Position numbers and translations under genes: made by a program. Source: Opitutus sp. (GTDB lineage: Bacteria; Verrucomicrobiota; Verrucomicrobiia; Opitutales; Opitutaceae). Taken from it: a stretch of DNA of 64,000 nt. The notes under the pieces were generated by a model. The model was not told where the DNA came from, made no database searches, and saw only the letters and a list, made by a program, of their open reading frames with translations. The stretch lies in assembly GCA_013821985.1 (NCBI GenBank), contig PNJQ01000003.1, forward strand, positions 1-64,000, written 5' to 3'. Below, piece by piece: positions 50,675 through 59,822 of this stretch (its first letter is position 1; each line of letters opens with the position of its first letter).

Positions 50675-53470
50675 ATGAACATGAAAACATCGCATGTGAT
50701 GCGGAAGCACTGGCGCGCCTTCGCGCTTTGCACGCTTCCCGTTCTGCTGGCCGCGCGTCTGAGCGCACAGCAGGCTCCCGCCACCACCGCCTCCAACGAC
50801 GAAGGCGCCCTCAAGTTGGAAAAGTTCGTCGTGACCGGCTCTTACATTCCGATCGCCGGATCCGCCACTGCGATCCCGGTGACGACGATTGACGCGACGC
50901 AAATCAACAACTCCGGCGTCAACACGAGTCTTCTCGAGGTCCTCCGCAAGACGACCCCGCAGTTCATCGGCAACGGCAACCTTGGCTCCTCGAACGCGGA
51001 TATCAATTCCGGCACGACGGGCGGCGGTTCCGCGGTCGCCTTCCGCAACACGCAGACACTTGTCCTCCTCAACGGGCGCCGCGCGGCCTACTCGCCGATT
51101 CTCGCCTCGGGCGGCGCGCAGTTCTTTGACGTTAACTTGATCCCGATCTCCGCGGTCGAGCGCATCGAAATCCTCCAGGACGGCGCCTCGGCCATCTACG
51201 GCACCGATGCCGTCGCCGGCGTGGTGAACATCATCCTCAAGTCCAATTTCGAGGGTTTTGAGTTCAACGGCCGCTACGCGTTCTCCCCGAACGATGGCAA
51301 CTACGCCGAGCGCAAGTTCTCCCTCACCGGCGGCGTGGGCAACGGCAAGTCCTCGATCACGGTCAGCGCCGAGTGGACGCGCACCGACCCGCTCTTCCAA
51401 TACGACCGCCCCTTTTCGGCGCAGAGCTACGGCACGCCAACCTTCGGCGGCGTGGTGAACAACGACGCCACCGGCCAGTTCTATGTGTTGAATCCGTCGC
51501 TCAACGCTCCGCCGCTCAACACCGACCTCACGCTCGCCCAACTCGTGGCCAACGGCACCTACATCCCGGTCGATTCCAATAATCTGATCCAAGGCTTGGG
51601 CGCCGAGCAGCAATATGCGTTCAACCTCGCGAGTTATGTCACGCTGCTGCAGGGCCAGGAGCGCTCCAGCGCCGTCTTGAACTTCGATCACAAGATCAGC
51701 GATTCCATTTCGGCTTTCGGCGATTTCCTCTACACGCAAACCGAGTCCTATCTGCAGATCAACGCCCAGCCGGTGAGCTCCGTGCGCACCGCGGCCGACC
51801 CGACCAACCCGTCCGACGTCACCCTGCGCGCGCGCAACCGCTTCGTCGAATTCCCCCGGCAGTATTTCTACGCCTCGAATTCCCTGCGCGGCATCTTCGG
51901 CCTTCGTGGCGAAGTCGGCGACTACACGTGGGAAGCCGCGGCGAATCGCAATCGCATCGAGCAGAGTTATCGCAACGTGAACGTCGTCAACTCGGCCGCT
52001 CGCGCCGCCGCGGTGGCCTCGGGTGCGCTCAACATGTTCGCCCGCACGCAAACCCCGGGCGCGATCACAGCATCGGGCATGTTCGGCACGGCCATCGGCC
52101 TCGCCCAGACGACGCTCGAAAGTTACGACGCGCGCGTCACCGGCAACCTCGCCGACCTCCCGGCCGGCGAACTCGGCTTCGCCGTCGGTATGGAATACCG
52201 CGTCGAAACGCTCCAGCAGACCTCCGATGTGTTCAGCCAGACGGCGACGTTCGGCTGGGACTCGGCCACGACGCTCGATCCCACCAACGCCGATCGCAAC
52301 ATCAGCTCCGCCTTCGTCAACGTCCGCGTGCCGATCTTCGGGGGCGAAGCAACGGCTCCGGGCTTCTACCTGCTCGAACTCGAAGGCGCGCTCCGCACCG
52401 AGAAATACAGCGACACCGACGACCCGACCGTCCCGAAGATCACCGCGCGTTGGCTGCCCTTCAGCGATGAGTTCGCCGTGCGCGGCACTTACTCCGAGTC
52501 GTTTGCCGCTCCGACGCTCTTCCAGCTCTTCGGACCGAACTTGATCGGCTCCACCCCGTCGCTCTCCCTCGATCGCCTCGGCGGCGGCATCATCTCCGGG
52601 CAGGCTAATTACCTCGGCGGAGCGAATCCGAACCTCCGTCCGAGCGAATCGACCAACTACACGTTCGGCGTTGTCTGGTCGCCGAAGTCGATCAAGGGCT
52701 TCTCCATGTCGCTCGATTATTTCAGCATCGAGCAGACCGATCTCGTCGGCATCATCGGCTCGACGGTCATTCTGCAGGACGTCGAGACCAACGGCACCGC
52801 CTCGGCCTACGCCAATCGCGTGCGCTTCGGCCCGGCCGACGACTTCACGCAGTTCACCGCCGGCGCGCCGGTCACGGCTGCCGGCCAGATTGGCAACCGT
52901 CCAATCGACACCGTCTACGTCAGCGACTACAACACGAACATCGCGGCCGTGACGCTCTCCGGTCTCGACCTGAAGGTGAACCACACGTGGAACAGCGACA
53001 GCCTCGGCCGCTTCGACTTCGGTTTGGCCGGCGCCTACTTCGCCGAATACCTCTACGAGCCGCTCCCGGGGCAAGGCGTGCAGGAAACCGCCGGCTACGC
53101 CACGACGTTCAACGGCGCGATTCCGAAGTGGCAGACCTACGTCAACGGCAGCTGGAGCAAGGGCGCGTGGGGCGCGACGTTCGGCTGGACGCACATCCCG
53201 TCCGTCGAAGACGTCAACGCCTACGATCCCACCGACAGCACCGCGGACGCGCATATCGAGGCCTTCAACTCGATCGACGTCAGTGCGCAGTTCGCGTTCG
53301 GCTCCAGCCACAAGCTGCTCAATGGCCTGACGCTGCGCATCGGCGCCAACAACGTGCTGAACGAAATGCCGCCGCAGGCCAAGGGCTCGTTCCCGAATGG
53401 CAACGCCGACCTCGCCACCTACGGCGCCATCGGCCGCCTGATCTTCGTCGAAGCCCGCTACCGCTTCTAA
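50675..53470 (+). CDS. TonB-dependent receptor 2
   Basis: A 931-residue receptor, start ATG 50675. The signal peptide (HVMRKHWRAFALCTLPVLLA) is nearly that of receptor 1, and the DNA around both starts is similar. The TonB-box-like stretch is LKLEKFVVTGSYIP. Plug: NTQTLVLLNGRRAAYSPILA and LQDGASAIYGTDAVAGVVNI. The barrel contains TDPLFQYDRPF, LNPSLNAPPLNTDLTLAQLV, RARNRFVEFPR and EFAVRGTYSESFAAPTLFQL, which match receptor 4 closely but not receptor 1. It ends FVEARYRF with the terminal Phe needed for barrel assembly. The ligand is unknown. Confidence 0.93.
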   Translation: MNMKTSHVMRKHWRAFALCTLPVLLAARLSAQQAPATTASNDEGALKLEKFVVTGSYIPIAGSATAIPVTTIDATQINNSGVNTSLLEVLRKTTPQFIGNGNLGSSNADINSGTTGGGSAVAFRNTQTLVLLNGRRAAYSPILASGGAQFFDVNLIPISAVERIEILQDGASAIYGTDAVAGVVNIILKSNFEGFEFNGRYAFSPNDGNYAERKFSLTGGVGNGKSSITVSAEWTRTDPLFQYDRPFSAQSYGTPTFGGVVNNDATGQFYVLNPSLNAPPLNTDLTLAQLVANGTYIPVDSNNLIQGLGAEQQYAFNLASYVTLLQGQERSSAVLNFDHKISDSISAFGDFLYTQTESYLQINAQPVSSVRTAADPTNPSDVTLRARNRFVEFPRQYFYASNSLRGIFGLRGEVGDYTWEAAANRNRIEQSYRNVNVVNSAARAAAVASGALNMFARTQTPGAITASGMFGTAIGLAQTTLESYDARVTGNLADLPAGELGFAVGMEYRVETLQQTSDVFSQTATFGWDSATTLDPTNADRNISSAFVNVRVPIFGGEATAPGFYLLELEGALRTEKYSDTDDPTVPKITARWLPFSDEFAVRGTYSESFAAPTLFQLFGPNLIGSTPSLSLDRLGGGIISGQANYLGGANPNLRPSESTNYTFGVVWSPKSIKGFSMSLDYFSIEQTDLVGIIGSTVILQDVETNGTASAYANRVRFGPADDFTQFTAGAPVTAAGQIGNRPIDTVYVSDYNTNIAAVTLSGLDLKVNHTWNSDSLGRFDFGLAGAYFAEYLYEPLPGQGVQETAGYATTFNGAIPKWQTYVNGSWSKGAWGATFGWTHIPSVEDVNAYDPTDSTADAHIEAFNSIDVSAQFAFGSSHKLLNGLTLRIGANNVLNEMPPQAKGSFPNGNADLATYGAIGRLIFVEARYRF

Positions 53471-53500
53471 GCGCACCGCGCTTATCCATTGCTTCTGCCG

Positions 53501-53530
53501 AGGCGGCCGGAATTTTCCGGCCGCCTTTTT
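53501..53530 (+). terminator. Intrinsic terminator after receptor 2
   Basis: AGGCGGCCGGAA-TT-TTCCGGCCGCCT, a perfect 12-bp stem (53501-53526), followed by TTTT and CTTGG. Confidence 0.88.
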
Positions 53531-53584
53531 CTTGGCCGCGCTTTCGGCATGTGACGGAACGAAGTTGAAGAACGACGCGCTCGA

Positions 53585-53702
53585 CTAGACGCACGTCGCG
53601 CCCCCGTTGCCGCGTCGAATCGTTCTGGCGTGCTCGCCGGGTCAAAGCGCGCCCCAGCGACAGCCGCGGGCGCACCACAAGCAAACCCCACAGATCAAAC
53701 AC
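53585..53702 (+). promoter_or_regulatory. Conserved leader before receptor 3
   Basis: Begins CTAGACGCACGTCGCGCCCC, exactly 118 bp before the ATG. CGTTCTGGCGTGCTC and GGGTCAAAGCGCGC further on match the receptor 4 leader. TTGAAG 15 bp before TAGACG could be a -35/-10 pair. Confidence 0.5.
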
Positions 53703-56420
53703 ATGATCCCTCAAAGCACATGCATTCCGCATGCGACTCGCACGGCCCTTATGGGGGCCGCCGTAGCCGCGTTGCTCGCTTGGCCCGCGCTTACCTACGC
53801 GCAGACCGACACCTCGAAGACTGACCAAGAAAAAGAGAACGCCGACGCGGTGAAGATCGACGCGTTCGAGGTCACGGGATCTCGCATCAAGCGCGTTGAC
53901 TCGGAAACCCCGCAGCCGGTCGTCCGGATTACGGAAGCTGAATTCAAGGCGACCGGCTTTACTACCGTGGGCGATGCCCTCCGTGCGATGCCGGCGGTGA
54001 CCGGTCAATCGCTGACGTCGGTTGACGCAGGCACGAGCTTCACGCCCGGTGTCAGCTCCTTCAACTTGCGCGGCTTGGGCAACAACAACACGCTGGTGCT
54101 CGTCAACGGTCGACGCATGGCCCCGTTTGCTACGGCAGGATTCAACGGCTTCCAGACTGTGTTCGACTTCAACGCGATTCCGGTCGCAGCGATCGAATCG
54201 CTGGAAATCCTCAAGGACGGCGCGTCCGCGATTTATGGCTCTGACGCCGTCGCGGGTGTGATCAACATCAACCTGAAGAAAAACTACACCGGTTTTTCGA
54301 CTGAGGTTTCGTATGGCAATACGATCGATACTGATTCGGGGGAGTTTTCGACCTTCCTCATTTTCGGTGCTCAGTCCGGCAAGGTCTCCGTGACCTCGAC
54401 GCTGAACTACAGCCGCCGTAATGCGATTTACGCGCGAGATCTCGATTATGCTGATTCGGCCGACCTTCGCTCGGTGGGCGGTGTGGACGGCCGCAGCTCG
54501 GCGACTCCGCTTGCCTTGGTTGTTGGTCTGCCGGCCAGTGTGTTCCCCGGTGGTGTCGCGCAGTTCCTCACTCCCCAGACGAACCCGACCATCGCCAACG
54601 CCACGGGTAATTTCCAGCTCTACAACTTCCAAGAAGTTGCCGGGTTTACTCCGGACACCGAGGTGCTGTCGTTTTACAGCCGCATGACCTACGATTTCAC
54701 GGATAAAGTCGCGGGTTTTGCGGAGGTGTCGTTCACCCGGTCTGCAACGAAGATTGATGCCGCTCCTTCGCCCTATTTCTCCACTCAAGAGAACGGTGAT
54801 TCGCCCACTGGCACCGGCATGTTCCCGGCCTCAAATCCTTTCAATCCATTTGGCGTGAATATCGTCGATCTTCGCTGGCGCCCGCTTGAGCTCGGCAACC
54901 GTGTGCAGGATGTCACTTCGACGTCTCCACGCGTGGTCCTCGGACTCGAAGGCTCGATGGATAATGGTTGGAGCTGGGACGCCGCGCTGGTCTATTCGCG
55001 CAACGACGTCTCCAACATCGGTCGCAACTACACCAGCGATCGGCTGATGCAAAATGCCTTCAATGGCGTTGTGATCAATGGCACCACTTACTGGGCGAAT
55101 CCCTTCGGACCGAATGCGCCCCAGCTGATCAACTATCTCCGCGTGCCGAATCCGGCCAACGACATGTTTGAGGTTCGCTCGGCTGACTTCAGTGTCGGTG
55201 GCCCGGTCTTCAATCTGCCGGCCGGCCAGGTCGGCGTCGCGGTTGGCGCGGAAGTCCGCACCGAATACATGGAAAACAACGGCACCATCAGCAACCGCCT
55301 CGGCGACTTCGTCGGCGGAGCGACGGGTGACGATGTCGCCGGTTCGCGCCGTCTCTACTCCTATTTTGCGGAGTTGAGCGTGCCGCTCCTCTCGAAGGAT
55401 TCCGGTATGGGCAGCCTTGAGGCCCAATTTGCTGCCCGTCATGAGGACTACAGCGATTTCGGCACCACCACGAAGCCCAAGGTCGCCATGATCTGGCGTC
55501 CGCTTCCGGAGCTCATGCTGCGCGCTTCCTATGGTGAGTCGTTCCTCGCGCCCAACCTGGCGTTCCTCTATCTTGGCAACAGCGTGAGCTTCACGCCGAC
55601 CGTCCTGGTGGATCCGCTCCGCCCGAATGATACGGCAACCCAGATCCGGCAATTCGGCGGCGGCAATCGCTTCCTCCAGCCGGAGGAAACGGAGGTTCAT
55701 TACGCTGGCCTGGTTCTTCAACCCTTCGCGCGAAGCAACAACCGCCTCTTCCGCGAACTCTCCTTTGGCGTCGATTACTTCAAGTTCGAGCAGGAGAACC
55801 TCATCGCCGCGCTTGGTGCCGCCGCGATTCTCGGCAACGTCAACGCGTTCGGCAGTTTGATCATCCGCAATCCGCCGGCCCCCGGCGAAACGGTGGGCAC
55901 AATCAGTGGCGTCATCACCAGCCAGCAGAACCTCGCGCAGGCGGGCTATGAAGGCTACGACCTCAACATGCGCTGGATTTTTCCGCGCAACGAATTCGGT
56001 CAATTCCGCATGGACTTGTCGGCCACCTATCAACACGAGCGCTACTTCGTGGGTGCCACCGGAGTTTACGTGGATCTCGATGCCAACGTCTTCAGCCCGC
56101 TTTGGCGCGGCACGGCAACGTTCGCGTGGACGCGCGGAGACTGGTCCGCCTCGCTCTACGGCACCTATATCGGTGGGTATAACATGCTGGGCAGCGGAAT
56201 CAGTGCCGCCGCCACTCGTCCCGATGCAGACGCCCAATGGGTGTGGAGCCCACAGGTCGCCTACCGCGGCTGGATGAACAGCACCATTACGTTGGGTGTT
56301 CGCAATGTCTTCAATGACGCTCCTCCGATTTCCGTCGGCGGCACTTCCCACGGTGTGGCGACCGGCATCAACTTTGTTGAGCCGCTCTACGCCTACATCC
56401 GTTGGTCGCGCGACTGGTAA
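53703..56420 (+). CDS. TonB-dependent receptor 3
   Basis: A 905-residue receptor, start ATG 53703. Its signal peptide (MIPQSTCIPHATRTALMGAA) is like that of receptor 4. The TonB-box-like segment differs (VKIDAFEVTGSRIKRVDSET). Plug: FNLRGLGNNNTLVLVNGRRM and LKDGASAIYGSDAVAGVINI, closer to receptor 1. The barrel ends YAYIRWSRDW with terminal Trp. Codon choice is visibly different from the other three, with many T-ending codons (GGT, GTT, GCT, CTT), which suggests a separate origin or recent acquisition. The ligand is unknown. Confidence 0.92.
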   Translation: MIPQSTCIPHATRTALMGAAVAALLAWPALTYAQTDTSKTDQEKENADAVKIDAFEVTGSRIKRVDSETPQPVVRITEAEFKATGFTTVGDALRAMPAVTGQSLTSVDAGTSFTPGVSSFNLRGLGNNNTLVLVNGRRMAPFATAGFNGFQTVFDFNAIPVAAIESLEILKDGASAIYGSDAVAGVININLKKNYTGFSTEVSYGNTIDTDSGEFSTFLIFGAQSGKVSVTSTLNYSRRNAIYARDLDYADSADLRSVGGVDGRSSATPLALVVGLPASVFPGGVAQFLTPQTNPTIANATGNFQLYNFQEVAGFTPDTEVLSFYSRMTYDFTDKVAGFAEVSFTRSATKIDAAPSPYFSTQENGDSPTGTGMFPASNPFNPFGVNIVDLRWRPLELGNRVQDVTSTSPRVVLGLEGSMDNGWSWDAALVYSRNDVSNIGRNYTSDRLMQNAFNGVVINGTTYWANPFGPNAPQLINYLRVPNPANDMFEVRSADFSVGGPVFNLPAGQVGVAVGAEVRTEYMENNGTISNRLGDFVGGATGDDVAGSRRLYSYFAELSVPLLSKDSGMGSLEAQFAARHEDYSDFGTTTKPKVAMIWRPLPELMLRASYGESFLAPNLAFLYLGNSVSFTPTVLVDPLRPNDTATQIRQFGGGNRFLQPEETEVHYAGLVLQPFARSNNRLFRELSFGVDYFKFEQENLIAALGAAAILGNVNAFGSLIIRNPPAPGETVGTISGVITSQQNLAQAGYEGYDLNMRWIFPRNEFGQFRMDLSATYQHERYFVGATGVYVDLDANVFSPLWRGTATFAWTRGDWSASLYGTYIGGYNMLGSGISAAATRPDADAQWVWSPQVAYRGWMNSTITLGVRNVFNDAPPISVGGTSHGVATGINFVEPLYAYIRWSRDW

Positions 56421-56448
56421 GCCCCCGTCTCAATCGTCACCTTTGCCA

Positions 56449-56479
56449 AGCGCGCCCTAAAATCGGGCGCGCTTTTTTT
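56449..56479 (+). terminator. Strong intrinsic terminator after receptor 3
   Basis: AGCGCGCCC-TAAAATC-GGGCGCGCT (perfect 9-bp stem) followed by six Ts. It closely resembles the terminator of receptor 1. The rest of the 323-bp gap to receptor 4 holds only the leader element and unassigned sequence. Confidence 0.95.
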
Positions 56480-56625
56480 GGGTCGGTCGCGAAACATCAG
56501 CGCAGTCTGCTAGGTTTCAGTTGCGCAAGTTGGGTGTTAGGAGGTCCCGGAATCCGTGGGCTGGGAAGTCCGCAAAATCTCGGCCCGGCGCGCGCACTCG
56601 GCGGATGGCGGGATGGCGCGGCGCG

Positions 56626-56743
56626 CTAGACGTGTGTCGCGCGTCCGTTGCGGCGCCGGCCGATTCTGACGTGCTTCGCGGGTCAAGTCGCGCTCCAGCC
56701 TTTGTTGGCGGCGCAAATACCAAGCACCCCCCCCGGATCACCT
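56626..56743 (+). promoter_or_regulatory. Conserved leader before receptor 4
   Basis: Begins CTAGACGTGTGTCGCGCGTC, 118 bp before the ATG, the same distance as for receptor 3. CGATTCTGACGTGCTTCGCG and GGGTCAAGTCGCGCTCCAGC continue the match. Confidence 0.5.
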
Positions 56744-59524
56744 ATGATCACATCAAGCACATGCTCATCGCATGCGGCTCGCTCGCGCCTCAAGGGCGTG
56801 AGCTTGGCTGCACTGCTCGCGCTCCCAGGCCTCGCCCTCGCGCAAACCGCCGCTCCCGCGGCCAACGAAGAAGCTCTCAAACTCGAAAAATTCGTCGTCA
56901 CCGGTTCGTTGATTCCCGCGGCGGCCGATTCACCGGCCGTGCCAATCACGGTGATGACTTCCGCTGATATCGCTCGATCGGGCGAGATCCGCGATCTCAC
57001 CGACGTCCTGAAAAAGGTTAATCCCTTCTTTTTCGGCCGTGGCAATCTCGGTGCGGAAAATGCCAACACGCGCGCCAACGCGACGAACGGCGCCTCCACC
57101 GTTGCCCTGCGCAATCGCCCGACGCTCGTCCTCATCAATGGACGTCGCGCCGCCCTCGCGCCCGTCGCGGCCACTGGCGGAGCCACCTTCATCGACCTGG
57201 GCCTCATTCCTGTGACTGCAGTGGAGCGCGTTGAAGTGCTCGCGGACGGCGCCTCCGCCATTTACGGCACTGACGCCGTTTCCGGCGTGGTGAACGTCAT
57301 ACTCAAGACAAATTTCCAGGGCGTTGAACTCGGCGGCACCTACGGCTGGGCTCCCGATGCAGGTAATTATTCCACACGGCGAGCCTATGTGACGATGGGT
57401 GCGGGTAACGACAGGACTCAGATCACCGTCACCGGCGAATGGCGCAAAACCGACCCCCTCTTCCAATATGAGCGCCCTTGGGGCCTGAATCAGTTTCGCA
57501 CGCCGACGTTCGCCGGGATAGTCACGCTCGACGGCGGCACAACGCTTTATCGGCTCAATCCGAATCTGAACGCGCCTCCCACGGACACCGACATGACGCT
57601 CGCGCAACTCGTCGCCGCGGGCATCTACCAAGGTCCATACAATAGCGACCAGGTGGCGCAGTTCTTCGATCTCTCTGAGAAGGCTACGATGTTCCAGAAG
57701 ACGAACCGCCGCAGTCTCGCCATTGCGGCTGAGCACAAATGGACGGAAAACATCACTGTATTTGGGGACATCGTCGTGACCTCCAGCGAGACCCAAAGCA
57801 CGCTCAACGCGCAACCGGTCACGGGCAACGTGCTGGGCGCGAATCCCAACAATCCCTTCGACGTCACCATCCAGGCGCGCAACCGCTTCGTCGACTTCCC
57901 GCGCATCCGCCAAGGCGAAACGCTCGGCGCGCGCGCGGTGGTTGGCCTCCGTGGCCAGCTCGCCGGCACGTGGAACTATGAGGTCGGCGCGAGTCTCAAC
58001 CGCACGATCCAGAATCTCCGCCAAGTTAATCTGATCGATTCGCCGGCCTACACCGCCGCCGTCAATGCGAACACCTATAATCCGTTCGCGCGCCGTCAGG
58101 TGCCTGGAGTGCTGGAAGGCATCGTCGGCACCGGCTACCAAGACTATACCAGCCGCCTCGTCAGCTTTGATGCCCGCTTCACCGGCGAGGTGATGGACCT
58201 GCCCGCTGGTCCCCTGATGGCCGGCATTTCACTGGAGACGCGCAAGGAAACGCTCTCGATGATCAACGATCGCAACGACCGTCAGGCCCTCTGGCTCGGC
58301 GGCACCCCGACCAACCCATTCGCCGCAGCGCAATCCGTGGACAGCTTCGGCGCGGAAATTCGGGTGCCAATCTTCGGCGCGGCGCAGAACGTTCCGTTCT
58401 TCAACACGCTTGAGCTCACGGTCGCCGCTCGTAAGGAGCTTTACAACTCCACCACCGATCCGCTGGTGCCGAAGGTTTCGCTCCGCTGGATGCCGCTCAA
58501 TGACGAATTTGCCGTCCGGGGCACCTACGGTGAGTCGTTCACTGCGCCGGCGCTCTTCTCGCTCTTTGGTCCCTCGAACGCCGGATTCACCAATTCGATC
58601 GTCCTCGCGCGCTACGACACGAACGGCAACCCGCTGGGAGTGAACACGGGCAATCGCCAATATCAGAGCCGCGGCGGTTCGAACCCGAACCTCATTCCCT
58701 CCGAATCGCGCAACTGGACCGCCGGCTTCGTCTGGTCGCCGCGCGCGATCAAGGGCTTCAGCGTCTCACTCGACTGGTTCAACATCGACGAAAAGGACAT
58801 CGTTTCGAATATCCCGCAAGCCGTGCTGCTCCAAGACGTGGAGCGGTTTGGTGCGGCCTCGATCTATGCATCGTTCGTGCGCCTTGGCACTGCCACGGCC
58901 GGCGAACTGCTGTTCACTTCCGGCGCTCCGGTGACCACACCGGGCCAGATCACTGCCGGGGCTCCCGCCTCAGTTTGGATGACCAATCCCGCCCGCAATG
59001 TGGCCGGCCTCGAGCAATCGGGCGCCGACCTCCGCATCGACTACGCTTACGATACCGGTGGCTGGGGCCACTTCAACGCGTCGATCGCCGCAACCTATCT
59101 GCACGATTACATCGTGCAGACCACGCCGACGAGCACCCCGGTCGACTACGCCGGCACTTTCACGCTCACGACGCTGAACGGCATTAGCTCGCTTCCGCGC
59201 TACCGCACGTTCTCGCAGCTCGATTGGACGTTTAAGAACCTGGCGTTGGGCCTGAGCCACACGTTCGTGCCGGAACTCGATGACGTCGCCACGCCGACCG
59301 TCAGGCCGATCGAATCCTATCATTCCTTTGACGTTCGCGTCGGCTATTCGTTCTCCGGCTCCGGCAGTCGCTGGCTGCAAGGGCTGCGCATCACAGCCGG
59401 CGTCAACAACGTCTTGAACGAAGATCCGCCGTTCTCGGTCGGCGAACCCGACCAGAACCGTGACATCAACACCTACGATGCTCTTGGTCGGTTCTTCTAC
59501 GTGTCGGCTTCCTACAAGTTCTAA
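56744..59524 (+). CDS. TonB-dependent receptor 4
   Basis: A 926-residue receptor, start ATG 56744. The signal peptide (MITSSTCSSHAARSRLKGVS) resembles that of receptor 3. The TonB-box-like segment is LKLEKFVVTGSLIP. Plug: NRPTLVLINGRRAALAPVAA and LADGASAIYGTDAVSGVVNV. Barrel segments TDPLFQYERPW, LNPNLNAPPTDTDMTLAQLV, QARNRFVDFPR and EFAVRGTYGESFTAPALFSL are shared with receptor 2, showing these two as close paralogues. It ends FYVSASYKF. A perfect intrinsic terminator follows. The ligand is unknown. Confidence 0.93.
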   Translation: MITSSTCSSHAARSRLKGVSLAALLALPGLALAQTAAPAANEEALKLEKFVVTGSLIPAAADSPAVPITVMTSADIARSGEIRDLTDVLKKVNPFFFGRGNLGAENANTRANATNGASTVALRNRPTLVLINGRRAALAPVAATGGATFIDLGLIPVTAVERVEVLADGASAIYGTDAVSGVVNVILKTNFQGVELGGTYGWAPDAGNYSTRRAYVTMGAGNDRTQITVTGEWRKTDPLFQYERPWGLNQFRTPTFAGIVTLDGGTTLYRLNPNLNAPPTDTDMTLAQLVAAGIYQGPYNSDQVAQFFDLSEKATMFQKTNRRSLAIAAEHKWTENITVFGDIVVTSSETQSTLNAQPVTGNVLGANPNNPFDVTIQARNRFVDFPRIRQGETLGARAVVGLRGQLAGTWNYEVGASLNRTIQNLRQVNLIDSPAYTAAVNANTYNPFARRQVPGVLEGIVGTGYQDYTSRLVSFDARFTGEVMDLPAGPLMAGISLETRKETLSMINDRNDRQALWLGGTPTNPFAAAQSVDSFGAEIRVPIFGAAQNVPFFNTLELTVAARKELYNSTTDPLVPKVSLRWMPLNDEFAVRGTYGESFTAPALFSLFGPSNAGFTNSIVLARYDTNGNPLGVNTGNRQYQSRGGSNPNLIPSESRNWTAGFVWSPRAIKGFSVSLDWFNIDEKDIVSNIPQAVLLQDVERFGAASIYASFVRLGTATAGELLFTSGAPVTTPGQITAGAPASVWMTNPARNVAGLEQSGADLRIDYAYDTGGWGHFNASIAATYLHDYIVQTTPTSTPVDYAGTFTLTTLNGISSLPRYRTFSQLDWTFKNLALGLSHTFVPELDDVATPTVRPIESYHSFDVRVGYSFSGSGSRWLQGLRITAGVNNVLNEDPPFSVGEPDQNRDINTYDALGRFFYVSASYKF

Positions 59525-59548
59525 GCCGACCTGATTCGCTACTTCTTC

Positions 59549-59582
59549 GAGGCCGGACCGCGAGGTCCGGCCTCTTCATTTT
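59549..59582 (+). terminator. Intrinsic terminator after receptor 4
   Basis: GAGGCCGGACC-GCGA-GGTCCGGCCTC (perfect 11-bp stem, 59549-59574) followed by TTCATTTT. Confidence 0.9.
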
Positions 59583-59643
59583 GTCCCCGGTGCGCTGACA
59601 ATTCCGCTGCCCCAGACCGGCTACAGCGCTTGAAGCTTTGTAT

Positions 59644-59662
59644 CCGGGGTCGCTGACCCCGG
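59644..59662. repeat. Perfect hairpin CCGGGGTC-GCT-GACCCCGG
   Basis: Best copy of the family also found at 8191 and 36696. ACCGGCTACAG lies just upstream and GCCGGCTACAG at 59703. It lies in the roughly 300-bp gap between receptor 4 and the broken small gene, which otherwise shows no gene. Confidence 0.75.
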
Positions 59663-59822
59663 AGAGAACTCGCGAGAAAATACACCGAGCGGGCGCAACG
59701 AGGCCGGCTACAGTGAAACCGAAAATGCCGAAAAACCCGCCCCGTGGCTCAAGACGCGAACTTCCGAGCCGGCCCTCAAGCGCGGAAGACTTGGAGCGGG
59801 TCTCAGGTGAATCTGTCGCCGA

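Noticed and set aside
50597..53476. 959-residue minus-strand open frame antisense to receptor 2
   Set aside because: Third-position GC on the receptor strand removes antisense stops; the sequence resembles no protein and receptor 2 is certain.
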